Positions 1 to 6,224 of a stretch of DNA of 7,875 bases are shown piece by piece. A program made the translations under genes and the position numbers. Source of the DNA: Fidelibacterota bacterium TCS52 (lineage in GTDB: Bacteria > Fidelibacterota > Fidelibacteria > Fidelibacterales > Fidelibacteraceae); the NCBI GenBank assembly GCA_001577215.1, contig LSCC01000003.1:1-7875 (forward strand), given 5' to 3'. How positions within the stretch are numbered: position 1 is the first letter of the stretch; every line of letters starts with the position of its first letter. Under the pieces are notes generated by a model. It searched no databases and had not been told where the DNA came from. It was given only the letters and a program-made list of their open reading frames with translations.

Positions 1-131
1 TTTTTTTGGCTATTGCATAAATATTTTCTTGACGATTGAAAAAAATGCAAGCAAACTGATTATGAAAGGGGAAATTAATGAACGAATTTCGATGTAAAAG
101 GGGGAATAAAAACCTTAGAATAATACCGATT
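1..131. repeat. Direct repeat, copy 1 (left of the ORF6N gene)
   Basis: This segment is nearly the same as 649-785 in the same orientation. Shared blocks include GCATAAATATTTTCTTGACG, the run ATTGAAAAAAATGCAA, GGGAAATTAATGAACGAATT and the tail AACCTTAGAATAATACCGAT. Differences are a few substitutions and small indels, such as an extra block around 703-712 in copy 2. No long reading frame is shared by the copies. The window starts inside or at the edge of the repeat, so its true left end is unknown. It could be a small non-coding mobile element, or the product of a duplication around the ORF6N gene. Confidence 0.85.
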
Positions 132-201
132 ATTGTGACTAAAGATAATTATTTTAGTTTTAAAAAAGAAGGGATTTTAGAATAGGAGATAAAAAATAGT
201 A

Positions 202-733
202 ATGAAAGATGAATATATACAGAATAAAATTTATACTATTAGAGGAAAACAAGTAATGCTTGATAGTGATTTAGCTGTACTTTACCAAGTGGAAACACGA
301 GTTTTAAATCAAGCTGTTAAACGAAATATTAAACGATTTCCAGAAGAATTTATGTTTAAACTTTCAGAAGAAGAACATGGTTTTTTAACATCACAATCTG
401 TGACCTTAGAAAATAAGCGTGGTAAACACAGAAAATATATGCCAAACGTTTTTTACAGAACAAGGTGTTTCTATGCTATCCGGAATTTTGCGCAGTGATT
501 TAGCAATTGAAATAAGTATCAAAATAATGAATGCTTTTGTAAATATGAGAAAATTTTTATTAGAGAATGCATCTATTTTTCAAAAAACTTGGAAAGATGA
601 TTGGTTTAATATTAAGAGTATTTTAGCAACATTTTTTATTATACGATCTTTTTTTGAGCTATGCATAAATATTTTCTTGACGATTGAAAAAAATGCAAAC
701 AAACTGCATTCTAATTATGAGAAGGGAAATTAA
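202..733 (+). pseudogene. Broken ORF6N-domain protein (phage/mobile-element DNA-binding type)
   Basis: The first frame (202-498) reads as a typical ORF6N domain: IRGKQVMLDSDLAVLY, then LNQAVKRNIKRFPEEFMFKL. At the expected core motif (normally P-x-x-FTEQGV-x-ML) the frame is lost. The motif continues in the next frame as FTEQGVSMLSGILRSD, then SIKIMNAFVNMRKFLL, up to 733. The change is explained by one extra T in the six-T run at 449-454. ORF6N proteins are encoded by phages and integrated elements and are thought to bind DNA. Family resemblance fades soon after residues ENASIFQK (about 585), and the last 85 bases of the frame lie in repeat copy 2, so the original C-terminus is lost or replaced. 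A Shine-Dalgarno (AGGAGAT, 184-190) precedes ATG 202. The frameshift could be real decay, slippage or a sequencing error. Confidence 0.8.
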
Positions 734-785
734 TGAACGAATTTTGAAGAAAAGGGGGAATAAAAACCTTAGAATAATACCGATT
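649..785. repeat. Direct repeat, copy 2 (right of the ORF6N gene)
   Basis: This is the second copy of the segment at 1-131, in the same orientation. It overlaps the last codons of the broken ORF6N frame, which reads through it for about 28 residues before stopping at 731-733. That suggests the repeat replaced the original gene end. Sequence after the copies diverges at once (ATTGTGACTA after copy 1, TTGGAATTAT after copy 2), so 785 is a real boundary on the right. Nothing in it looks like a transposase. Confidence 0.85.
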
Positions 786-847
786 TTGGAATTATCTCGC
801 TATAAAATTGATAGTTATACGCCATAAATTGTTTGGTGGGGATACAT

Positions 848-883
848 ATGTTACAAGCAAATTATTTGAATAGTGTGTTATGA
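848..883 (+). other. Tiny ORF (11 codons), possible leader peptide
   Basis: ATG 848 is preceded by a G-rich, Shine-Dalgarno-like stretch (GGTGGGGA, 835-842) and encodes MLQANYLNSVL before TGA at 881-883. The stop overlaps the ATG of a second tiny ORF at 880. The spacing and overlap are suggestive, but an ORF this short arises easily by chance. The surrounding 786-956 region holds no other coding signal. Confidence 0.2.
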
Positions 884-905
884 ATAATAAATTTAGGGGA
901 TTGCG

Positions 906-951
906 AGTTTGTTACAAAAAACTCACGCAGGACATAAATTTAAAGGAGTAT
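906..951 (+). repeat. Short imperfect repeat, copy A (resembles the helicase gene's 5' end)
   Basis: Both this segment and 1229-1275 begin AGTTTG, share CACGCAGGA (924-932 and 1250-1258), then TAAATT and AGTATT a few bases later. Read in the same phase both start with TTG and encode H-A-G-x-K (HAGHKFKGVLL here, HAGFKLQSIYL in the helicase). The similarity covers about 45 bp but is imperfect, so chance is not fully excluded. Confidence 0.45.
942..948 (+). promoter_or_regulatory. Ribosome binding site of the zinc-ribbon gene
   Basis: AAAGGAG lies 8 bases before ATG 957, an ideal Shine-Dalgarno. It fixes the start at 957 rather than at the in-frame TTG at 909, which has no such signal. Confidence 0.8.
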
Positions 952-956
952 TATTA

Positions 957-1175
957 ATGTGTAAATATTGCACAAAAGAAGTAGAAACTGAAGAATTACC
1001 TGCTAATGTTGCATTTGTAGATGATGAACCAATTGAATTTGGTTCTGGTACAATGTTAGCTCAGATCACATATTCAACTGAAAAAGATTCATCTAGTTTA
1101 GATATTTTATCAGATTCTGGATTTCATTATGTTGAAATTAATTACTGCCCAATGTGTGGGGAAAAATTAACATAA
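957..1175 (+). CDS. Small zinc-ribbon-like protein (two CxxC knuckles), function unknown
   Basis: This 72-residue protein opens with M-C-K-Y-C and ends Y-C-P-M-C-G-E-K-L-T. The two CxxC pairs, about 60 residues apart, form a probable zinc-ribbon site. Between them is an acidic, beta-strand-like stretch. Such tiny two-knuckle proteins are frequent in phages and mobile elements, usually without known function; they may bind nucleic acid or a partner protein. The start is set by the Shine-Dalgarno at 942-948. It is on the same strand as the nuclease-helicase gene, 56 bases upstream of it, with no terminator between, so the two could be co-transcribed. A role in the same system is possible but not shown. 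It is small, but its spacing, ribosome binding site and cysteine pattern support a real gene. Confidence 0.7.
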   Translation: MCKYCTKEVETEELPANVAFVDDEPIEFGSGTMLAQITYSTEKDSSSLDILSDSGFHYVEINYCPMCGEKLT

Positions 1176-1218
1176 TATACTAATTATAAAATAAATTAAA
1201 CAATGTATTTAAAATATT

Positions 1219-1223
1219 GGAGA
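1219..1223 (+). promoter_or_regulatory. Ribosome binding site deciding the helicase start
   Basis: GGAGA lies 8-9 bases before TTG 1232. The longer in-frame TTG at 1217 overlaps this signal and has only A/T-rich DNA upstream, so 1232 is preferred. No in-frame ATG occurs until about codon 189, well inside the protein. Confidence 0.55.
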
Positions 1224-1228
1224 AAATT

Positions 1229-1275
1229 AGTTTGATAAATAAACAACTTCACGCAGGATTTAAATTACAAAGTAT
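1229..1275 (+). repeat. Short imperfect repeat, copy B (first codons of the helicase gene)
   Basis: This is the partner of 906-951. It contains the proposed TTG start (1232-1234) and the first codons of the helicase gene. The shared CACGCAGGA is at 1250-1258, in the same reading phase as in copy A, which suggests a duplicated 5' end with the zinc-ribbon gene lying between the copies. Confidence 0.45.
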
Positions 1276-4200
1276 TTATTTATTATTGGATAATGCGAAT
1301 AATTTTTTGCCTTGTGACGAATTATTTAGAAACCTTTCTACTTTTAATATTGAAATTAATAATATTAATAATACGAAAAGCAAAATTAACGATTCCATTA
1401 TTGCGGTCATAGAAAATCTATTATCTCGTGGTTTGCCGACAATTTCATCTGTATTCGTTGAAGAAATAATTACTAAAACATTAAACATCGCTAAAAAGAA
1501 GAGTCATAAAAAGACTGGTAATATATTCTTTCAACTAGAAGACAATCTACTCAATAAGAATAAGTCATTAGAAGAGTTAATATATGAATCTTTATTTGTT
1601 ATTGATCCAAGAATAAAAAACACCTCAGAGATTGAACAAAACTTTAACTCTTGGGAAAAACATTCTGGAAGTGAATTTGAAGAAAAATTTTATACAGACT
1701 CTTTACCAAAATATTTTGATAAAAGCATTAATCAATTAGTCGAAACTCAACGAAGTATTAAATCTATTTTATCTGATTCAGCAAGCTGTAAGAAAATGAT
1801 CAAAAAAACTCTTGGTTCACAGAAAGATGACTTCTACAATCAAAGAGTAGATTTTTCTATTCAATTGCCCAATGGACACGGAATTGTAATAGAAATTGAT
1901 GGTTCGCAACATAAAGTAATTGCACAACAAAAACTAGATGAAAAAAGAGATCAAGCCATCGAAAAAAATAATTGGCAGAAAACAGTAAGAATTACTACAG
2001 ATGAAATAAATTCAATACCTCTACAAAAAGTAGAGCAGATTAAAGAGTTTCTAGACAATCCATATTACGATCAAATTAAAAATAATTATGTAAATCCCAT
2101 TTGGAAATATGATAATGGTTTAAAAGGAATGCAACTCGTTTTATCTCCTTTTGGTATTGCTAGAATTCAAAAGACTATTGTTTACTTAATCTCACAAGGT
2201 ATTCTTGATTTGAAAAAAAAAGTTTGGAATTTTGCATTTGTTGAAAGAGATGTACCTTGTGCGGAATTGGCAATTCAAGATCTACAGCAGTTATTTGAGA
2301 ATATCTTTGAGTTAGAAGGGAAAAATCGCAAGCTACCTAAAATAAAATATAAGATTTTCATTACGGAAGATTTTGAAAAATGCAAACTAAATTCAAAAGT
2401 GAAAACTGATTCTTATCCAAACCCTAAAGAAAATTACATATTTGATTTTCTCTTTGATGTTTCTTTGTTACAAAGAGCAGGCTTAACTAAAATTGATAGA
2501 TCTTTTACAAAAAAAGTAAATACAAAACATATAGTTACAATTCGTTCTTCGTATTCACAAAAAGAGCCAAGATTAATCAAATCAGCTAAACCAATTAGAT
2601 ATATAATTGAAAAAGCAGGGCAACCAAAAACATTAATATATTTCTTACAGAACATTTTCAGAAAAAAAGAGTTTCGTGAAGGACAAGTCAATATATTAAG
2701 AAGATCATTAAGACAGAAAAATGTTATAGCTCTTTTGCCAACAGGCGCAGGTAAGTCACTCACATATCAGCTTTCTGCATTATTACAGCCAGGAATTGTA
2801 ATTATTGTTGATCCACTAAAATCATTAATGCGTGACCAAAATGATAATCTAATATCCAATGGTATTGATTCTACAGTTTTTATAAATTCTTCATTAAAAG
2901 CGAATGAGCGTAAAGTTGCTACTGAAAATATGATAAATGGTTTATACCAATTTGTTTTCATCTCACCTGAAAGATTTCAAATTGTTGAATTTCGAGAATA
3001 TTTAGAGAAAATGGGGGAAAATTGTTTTACCTATTGTGTTGTAGATGAAGCACATTGCGTATCTGAATGGGGTCATGATTTTAGAACTGCTTATTTACGA
3101 CTAGGGAAAAATGCTCGGAAATATTGCAAATCACTTACAAAAAATATTCCAATTCTTGGTTTAACCGGAACTGCTTCATTTGATGTATTAGCAGATGTTC
3201 AAAGAGAATTGGAAATATATAATGAATCAGCAATTGTTGTACCTGCAAAATATGAAAGAAAAGAATTAAATTTTAAAATAATTCCGGTTAATGTAGACTT
3301 ATCCCAAAGCATAACAGAATTAAAACAAAAGAAAATAAAAGAGATGGTCGCTAATCAGAAACAAAATGATTTATATAAATATTTAAAAGAAATACCTCAG
3401 GAAAAATGGGAAAATGGTCTTAAATACAAATCAATAGAAGATTTTTTGATTTCAAATATTGATTATAAAAATTCAGGTTTAATATTTTGTCCTCACGTAG
3501 GTTGGAAATTTGGCATAAAGAGTGTTCGTAATAAAATTGTTGATGAATTTCCTGACTTGGAATCAATAACTGGAATATACGCAGGAAGTCTTGATGGTGA
3601 TGATTTAATCGATTTGGGTGAAGTTCAGAATAAATTTAAGAAAGATGAAATAACATTACTTGTAGCAACAAAAGCTTTTGGTATGGGAATAGATAAGCCA
3701 AATATTCGTTTTACGATACATTTTAATATGCCGCAATCAATAGAATCATTTTACCAGGAGGCGGGACGTGCTGGCAGAGACAGAGAAAAAGCAATTTGCT
3801 ATATTCTCTATTCCCCTACCACTATTGATGACAAAAATGATAATTTAACTACCAAAATATCTGTTGATAAAAGTATAGTGACATCTTTTCATAAAGCAGC
3901 ATTTCGTGGGCTTGAAAAAGAAAAACATATTTTGTGGGAACTTTTAGATGAGATTTCCTACCCTGATAAAAGAATAATTGACGATCTAAATACAACAATA
4001 GAACAAGGCTATGGTAGTGATGAATTATCATTTCTACATGATTTTGAAAAGCCAAAATTGAAAATATGGTTTGGTGATTTTCCTACAAGAAAAAGAAATG
4101 GTGATGTATATAAAAGAATATATTTAAATGATATTTACCCAAAGTCTGTTGGTCATATTGATTTAGTTACAGAAGAAAGAGTTATTCAGCAAGAAGAAGA

Positions 4201-5413
4201 AAAAAGATTATTTGTTCGAACTAAATGTAGATCGATTCTGGAAGACCTTTATACTTGGATAAAAAAGAATCAACCGTCAAACTTATCTTTTATAGACTGG
4301 ATTATTTTACGAAGTAAAACACCGAACAAAAAAGGATTTGAGCGCACATTAGATGAAAATGAATCTGGAAGTATTTCAATTAACTTTAAAAATAAAGTAT
4401 TTCAGGAAATTGAAGACAAACTAGTTACAAACAAATCTTCATCTAGAAATAAATTGGTTTGGGATGAAAGTATTATTGATAAAGCCTATCAATTTTCTTC
4501 AACACCACAAGAATTTATAAAATCATTAGAAATTAACTATTGGAAAAAAACTAAAAGTAACCTTAATTTAGATTCAAAAATTTTAGATTTTATCCAAAAT
4601 AATTATATTAAAATTCGAAATCAACAAGATACTTTTAAAGCGATATATCGTCTATTTATTATTGGAGTAATTGATGATTATACGGTTGATTATCGTACTA
4701 AAACTATTGAAGTGGAATTTTCAAAAAAAGAAGATAAGCATTACATAGTAAAATTAACAGAATATATTGGCCCGTATGTTACCGTAGAAGAAGAAAAAAA
4801 TGTACCAAACGAAGTAAAAAAATCATCTGGAAAAACAACGATTCAGAAATGTTGTAGTCGGTTAATTAATTTTGTTTACGATGAAATTGCTAAAAAAAGA
4901 TTACAAGCAATCGGTACAATGGAAGAAGCTATAGAAAAAGGAATAAATGACGATAAAGCTTTTACTGAGTTTATTAATACTTATTTTGATTCAAAATACA
5001 CTAAGGATTTGCGCAAAATAATAAAGGAAATAAATATTGATCTGATTTGGAAATTTCTTGCTAAAATGAAAGACGATCAAGATTCATACAACCATCTAAA
5101 TGGAGCTTGCAGTCGTTTATTAGATGATAATCCCGATAATCCAATGTTGTTAGTTCTCCGTGCATTTGCAAGAATATTGCTCCCAAATTACATAAAATCG
5201 GATTGCATAAATGATTTACAACAAGGGCTTAAAAAAATGAAAGAATTAAAAAAATGGTCGAGAAAAAAGTATATGCATAGTTTATCTGAATTTTATAGGT
5301 TAACTTATAAAAGTGATAACAGCGTGAAAGATGTATTAGATGATATTATTGCTTTAGAACATTTAGATTGGTTAAAAGAATTTAACAAAAAAATATTAGA
5401 AGGAGCATTATAA
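1232..5413 (+). CDS. DUF559/Vsr-like nuclease fused to a RecQ-family helicase; candidate phage-defence enzyme
   Basis: About 1393 residues (positions counted from TTG 1232). Residues ~145-275 match a DUF559/Vsr-type PD-(D/E)XK nuclease: V-D-F-S-I (Asp207), I-E-I-D-G-S-Q-H (Glu221, Asp223, His227), then D-E-K-R-D. A middle region (~295-470) contains ERDVPCAELA and is not assigned. The RecQ-type SF2 helicase core follows at ~475-860: motif 0 FREGQ, Walker A TGAGKS (Lys508), motif II DEAHCVSEWGHDFR (605-618), motif III TGTAS, motif V FGMGIDKPNIR and motif VI QEAGRAGRD. All key residues look intact, so ATP-driven unwinding is expected. The RecQ zinc-binding cysteines are absent. The C-terminal ~530 residues are mostly unassigned, with a possible winged helix near 1136-1160 (IYRLFIIGVIDDY). 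The protein is far longer than housekeeping RecQ (~600 aa). Its TAA overlaps the next start (TAATG), so the two genes are coupled. Defence against foreign DNA is inferred. Confidence 0.85.
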   Translation: MINKQLHAGFKLQSIYLLLDNANNFLPCDELFRNLSTFNIEINNINNTKSKINDSIIAVIENLLSRGLPTISSVFVEEIITKTLNIAKKKSHKKTGNIFFQLEDNLLNKNKSLEELIYESLFVIDPRIKNTSEIEQNFNSWEKHSGSEFEEKFYTDSLPKYFDKSINQLVETQRSIKSILSDSASCKKMIKKTLGSQKDDFYNQRVDFSIQLPNGHGIVIEIDGSQHKVIAQQKLDEKRDQAIEKNNWQKTVRITTDEINSIPLQKVEQIKEFLDNPYYDQIKNNYVNPIWKYDNGLKGMQLVLSPFGIARIQKTIVYLISQGILDLKKKVWNFAFVERDVPCAELAIQDLQQLFENIFELEGKNRKLPKIKYKIFITEDFEKCKLNSKVKTDSYPNPKENYIFDFLFDVSLLQRAGLTKIDRSFTKKVNTKHIVTIRSSYSQKEPRLIKSAKPIRYIIEKAGQPKTLIYFLQNIFRKKEFREGQVNILRRSLRQKNVIALLPTGAGKSLTYQLSALLQPGIVIIVDPLKSLMRDQNDNLISNGIDSTVFINSSLKANERKVATENMINGLYQFVFISPERFQIVEFREYLEKMGENCFTYCVVDEAHCVSEWGHDFRTAYLRLGKNARKYCKSLTKNIPILGLTGTASFDVLADVQRELEIYNESAIVVPAKYERKELNFKIIPVNVDLSQSITELKQKKIKEMVANQKQNDLYKYLKEIPQEKWENGLKYKSIEDFLISNIDYKNSGLIFCPHVGWKFGIKSVRNKIVDEFPDLESITGIYAGSLDGDDLIDLGEVQNKFKKDEITLLVATKAFGMGIDKPNIRFTIHFNMPQSIESFYQEAGRAGRDREKAICYILYSPTTIDDKNDNLTTKISVDKSIVTSFHKAAFRGLEKEKHILWELLDEISYPDKRIIDDLNTTIEQGYGSDELSFLHDFEKPKLKIWFGDFPTRKRNGDVYKRIYLNDIYPKSVGHIDLVTEERVIQQEEEKRLFVRTKCRSILEDLYTWIKKNQPSNLSFIDWIILRSKTPNKKGFERTLDENESGSISINFKNKVFQEIEDKLVTNKSSSRNKLVWDESIIDKAYQFSSTPQEFIKSLEINYWKKTKSNLNLDSKILDFIQNNYIKIRNQQDTFKAIYRLFIIGVIDDYTVDYRTKTIEVEFSKKEDKHYIVKLTEYIGPYVTVEEEKNVPNEVKKSSGKTTIQKCCSRLINFVYDEIAKKRLQAIGTMEEAIEKGINDDKAFTEFINTYFDSKYTKDLRKIIKEINIDLIWKFLAKMKDDQDSYNHLNGACSRLLDDNPDNPMLLVLRAFARILLPNYIKSDCINDLQQGLKKMKELKKWSRKKYMHSLSEFYRLTYKSDNSVKDVLDDIIALEHLDWLKEFNKKILEGAL
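5398..5405 (+). promoter_or_regulatory. Ribosome binding site of the coiled-coil gene, inside the helicase gene
   Basis: AGAAGGAG lies 7 bases before ATG 5413, within the last codons of the helicase gene. Together with the one-base TAATG overlap it predicts coupled translation and a controlled ratio of the two proteins. Confidence 0.8.
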
Positions 5414-5970
5414 TGCCTACTATAAGTGAGATAAATAAAATTCTAATTGAGCTACAAGAAGAATTAGAAAAAGTTAAAACAGCTGCAGAATTGGTAGAAA
5501 TCGCTAAAAATACTAATGAAACAGTTTTATCAGAATCCAAATCATTATTTGAAAATGAATTTCAGAAGATAGTAGAAACTTCAAAATCATTACTAACAGA
5601 ATCAAAGAGTCTTATTGAACAAACTCAAAAATCTTCAGAAGTCACATTACAGGAAGCAAATAAATTAAGTGATTCTTCCAATAATTTAATATCAGTAACA
5701 AATGACCTTCTAAATGAGATTAAGAAAATTAACTTTCCTTCCAAGCTCGAGAAAATTGATAATACTCTAAGTGGGTTATCTACAACCATTCAAAATATAT
5801 TTGGTAGATTTGATACTTTTGAAACATCTTTCAAGGAAAATTTGAAAAACATTAATGAAGAAATAAATCTTAAATTTACAAAAATAAAGAATAGAACAAA
5901 TGGGATTCTGATATTAAATTTGATTGTGTTTGTACTTTTTGCATTAATTGCTTATAAAATGTATTTCTGA
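5413..5970 (+). CDS. Tail-anchored coiled-coil membrane protein, partner of the nuclease-helicase
   Basis: This 185-residue protein is almost wholly helical. Residues 5-105 and 110-160 have heptad-like spacing of I/L/V with many K, E, S and N, typical of a long coiled coil. A 22-residue internal repeat is visible (ESKSLFE at 41-47, ESKSLIE at 63-69). F-P-S-K-L near 108-112 may mark a hinge. Residues ~164-182 (GILILNLIVFVLFALIAYK) form one hydrophobic segment, leaving only a few residues beyond it: a tail-anchored topology with the coiled coil in the cytoplasm. There is no signal peptide and no catalytic motif. The gene overlaps the helicase stop by one base and has its own strong ribosome binding site. 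It may tether the helicase to the membrane or act as an oligomerising effector that disturbs the membrane on infection; this is inferred from position and topology alone. Confidence 0.8.
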   Translation: MPTISEINKILIELQEELEKVKTAAELVEIAKNTNETVLSESKSLFENEFQKIVETSKSLLTESKSLIEQTQKSSEVTLQEANKLSDSSNNLISVTNDLLNEIKKINFPSKLEKIDNTLSGLSTTIQNIFGRFDTFETSFKENLKNINEEINLKFTKIKNRTNGILILNLIVFVLFALIAYKMYF

Positions 5971-5975
5971 TTGAT

Positions 5976-6025
5976 TTGCTTGCAACACACAGTTCCACAG
6001 CCAAGCAAGTAGAGTGTGGTAACTG
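5976..6025. repeat. Interleaved inverted repeats (pseudoknot-like) after the coiled-coil gene
   Basis: Two inverted repeats interlock. TTGCTTG (5976-5982) pairs with CAAGCAA (6002-6008), and CAGTTCCACA (5990-5999) pairs with TGTGGTAACTG (6015-6025) with one bulged A. In RNA the order a-b-a'-b' allows either of two exclusive hairpins or an H-type pseudoknot. It begins 6 bases after the stop codon and has no T-run, so it is not a standard terminator. It could be a mRNA 3'-end structure, an attenuator or a recombination site. Confidence 0.5.
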
Positions 6026-6106
6026 CCAACCTTTATGCATATTTGCTGTAGTAGATAGTTTAAGTTCTTGACCAATAAAATTGAAAAGTATTTTGATAAA
6101 TTATAT

Positions 6107-6113
6107 GGAGGAA
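6107..6113 (+). promoter_or_regulatory. Strong ribosome binding site of a gene remnant
   Basis: GGAGGAA lies 8 bases before ATG 6122, one of the best Shine-Dalgarno signals in the window, yet the frame it serves ends after 21 codons. This suggests the start of a once longer gene. Confidence 0.6.
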
Positions 6114-6121
6114 ATTCTAAA

Positions 6122-6187
6122 ATGATAAAAGAGAAATATACAATTGTTGTTATCCCACCAAATAAGAGGTATAACTACAATAGGTGA
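6122..6187 (+). pseudogene. Truncated gene start (21 codons)
   Basis: ATG 6122 with a strong Shine-Dalgarno opens MIKEKYTIVVIPPNKRYNYN and stops at TGA 6185-6187, where the left inverted repeat of the ADP-ribosyltransferase-like gene begins. The K-Y-T-hydrophobic-I-P pattern is reminiscent of the N-termini of some M23-type cell-wall peptidases of Gram-negative bacteria, but 21 residues are too few to be sure. No continuation is seen in the next kilobase or in 7285-7437. The likeliest reading is a gene cut off by insertion or deletion at about 6165-6188; a real short peptide is the alternative. Confidence 0.35.
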
Positions 6188-6208
6188 TACACACAAGTTG
6201 TGGTCAAT
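6188..6208. repeat. Left inverted repeat flanking the ADP-ribosyltransferase-like gene
   Basis: This stretch contains GTTGTGGTCA (6197-6206), the exact reverse complement of TGACCACAAC at 7227-7236. Similarity extends on both sides: TACACAC here against GTGTATG on the right, and AATT against AACT. ACACACA(A)GTT also recurs at 5985-5994, inside the interleaved repeat. The pair brackets the ADP-ribosyltransferase-like gene. Confidence 0.6.
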
Positions 6209-6224
6209 TAGAAAAAAATAAAAA

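Larger units (their letters stand above)
880..957 (+). other. Tiny ORF (25 codons) overlapping the next gene's start
   Basis: ATG 880 begins a 25-residue frame (MNNKFRGLRVCYKKLTQDIN, then LKEYY) whose TAA stop (955-957) shares its last A with the ATG of the zinc-ribbon gene. If translated it would deliver ribosomes straight to that start, as a coupling leader. There is no clear Shine-Dalgarno of its own, so translation would depend on termination of the 848-883 ORF. No similarity to a known peptide is recognised. Confidence 0.2.

Noticed and set aside
1276..1488. Minus-strand open frame inside the nuclease-helicase gene
   Set aside because: It lies opposite a long, well-supported gene, has no ribosome binding site or recognisable domain, and is a product of AT-rich composition. 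The same applies to minus-strand frames at 2434-2763, 2767-2961 and 3849-4055.
6068..6106. Promoter before the 21-codon remnant (TTGACC with a TTGATA/TTATAT box)
   Set aside because: TTGACC is a good -35, but the possible -10 boxes are at unsuitable spacing (19 or more), and such AT boxes are everywhere in this sequence.
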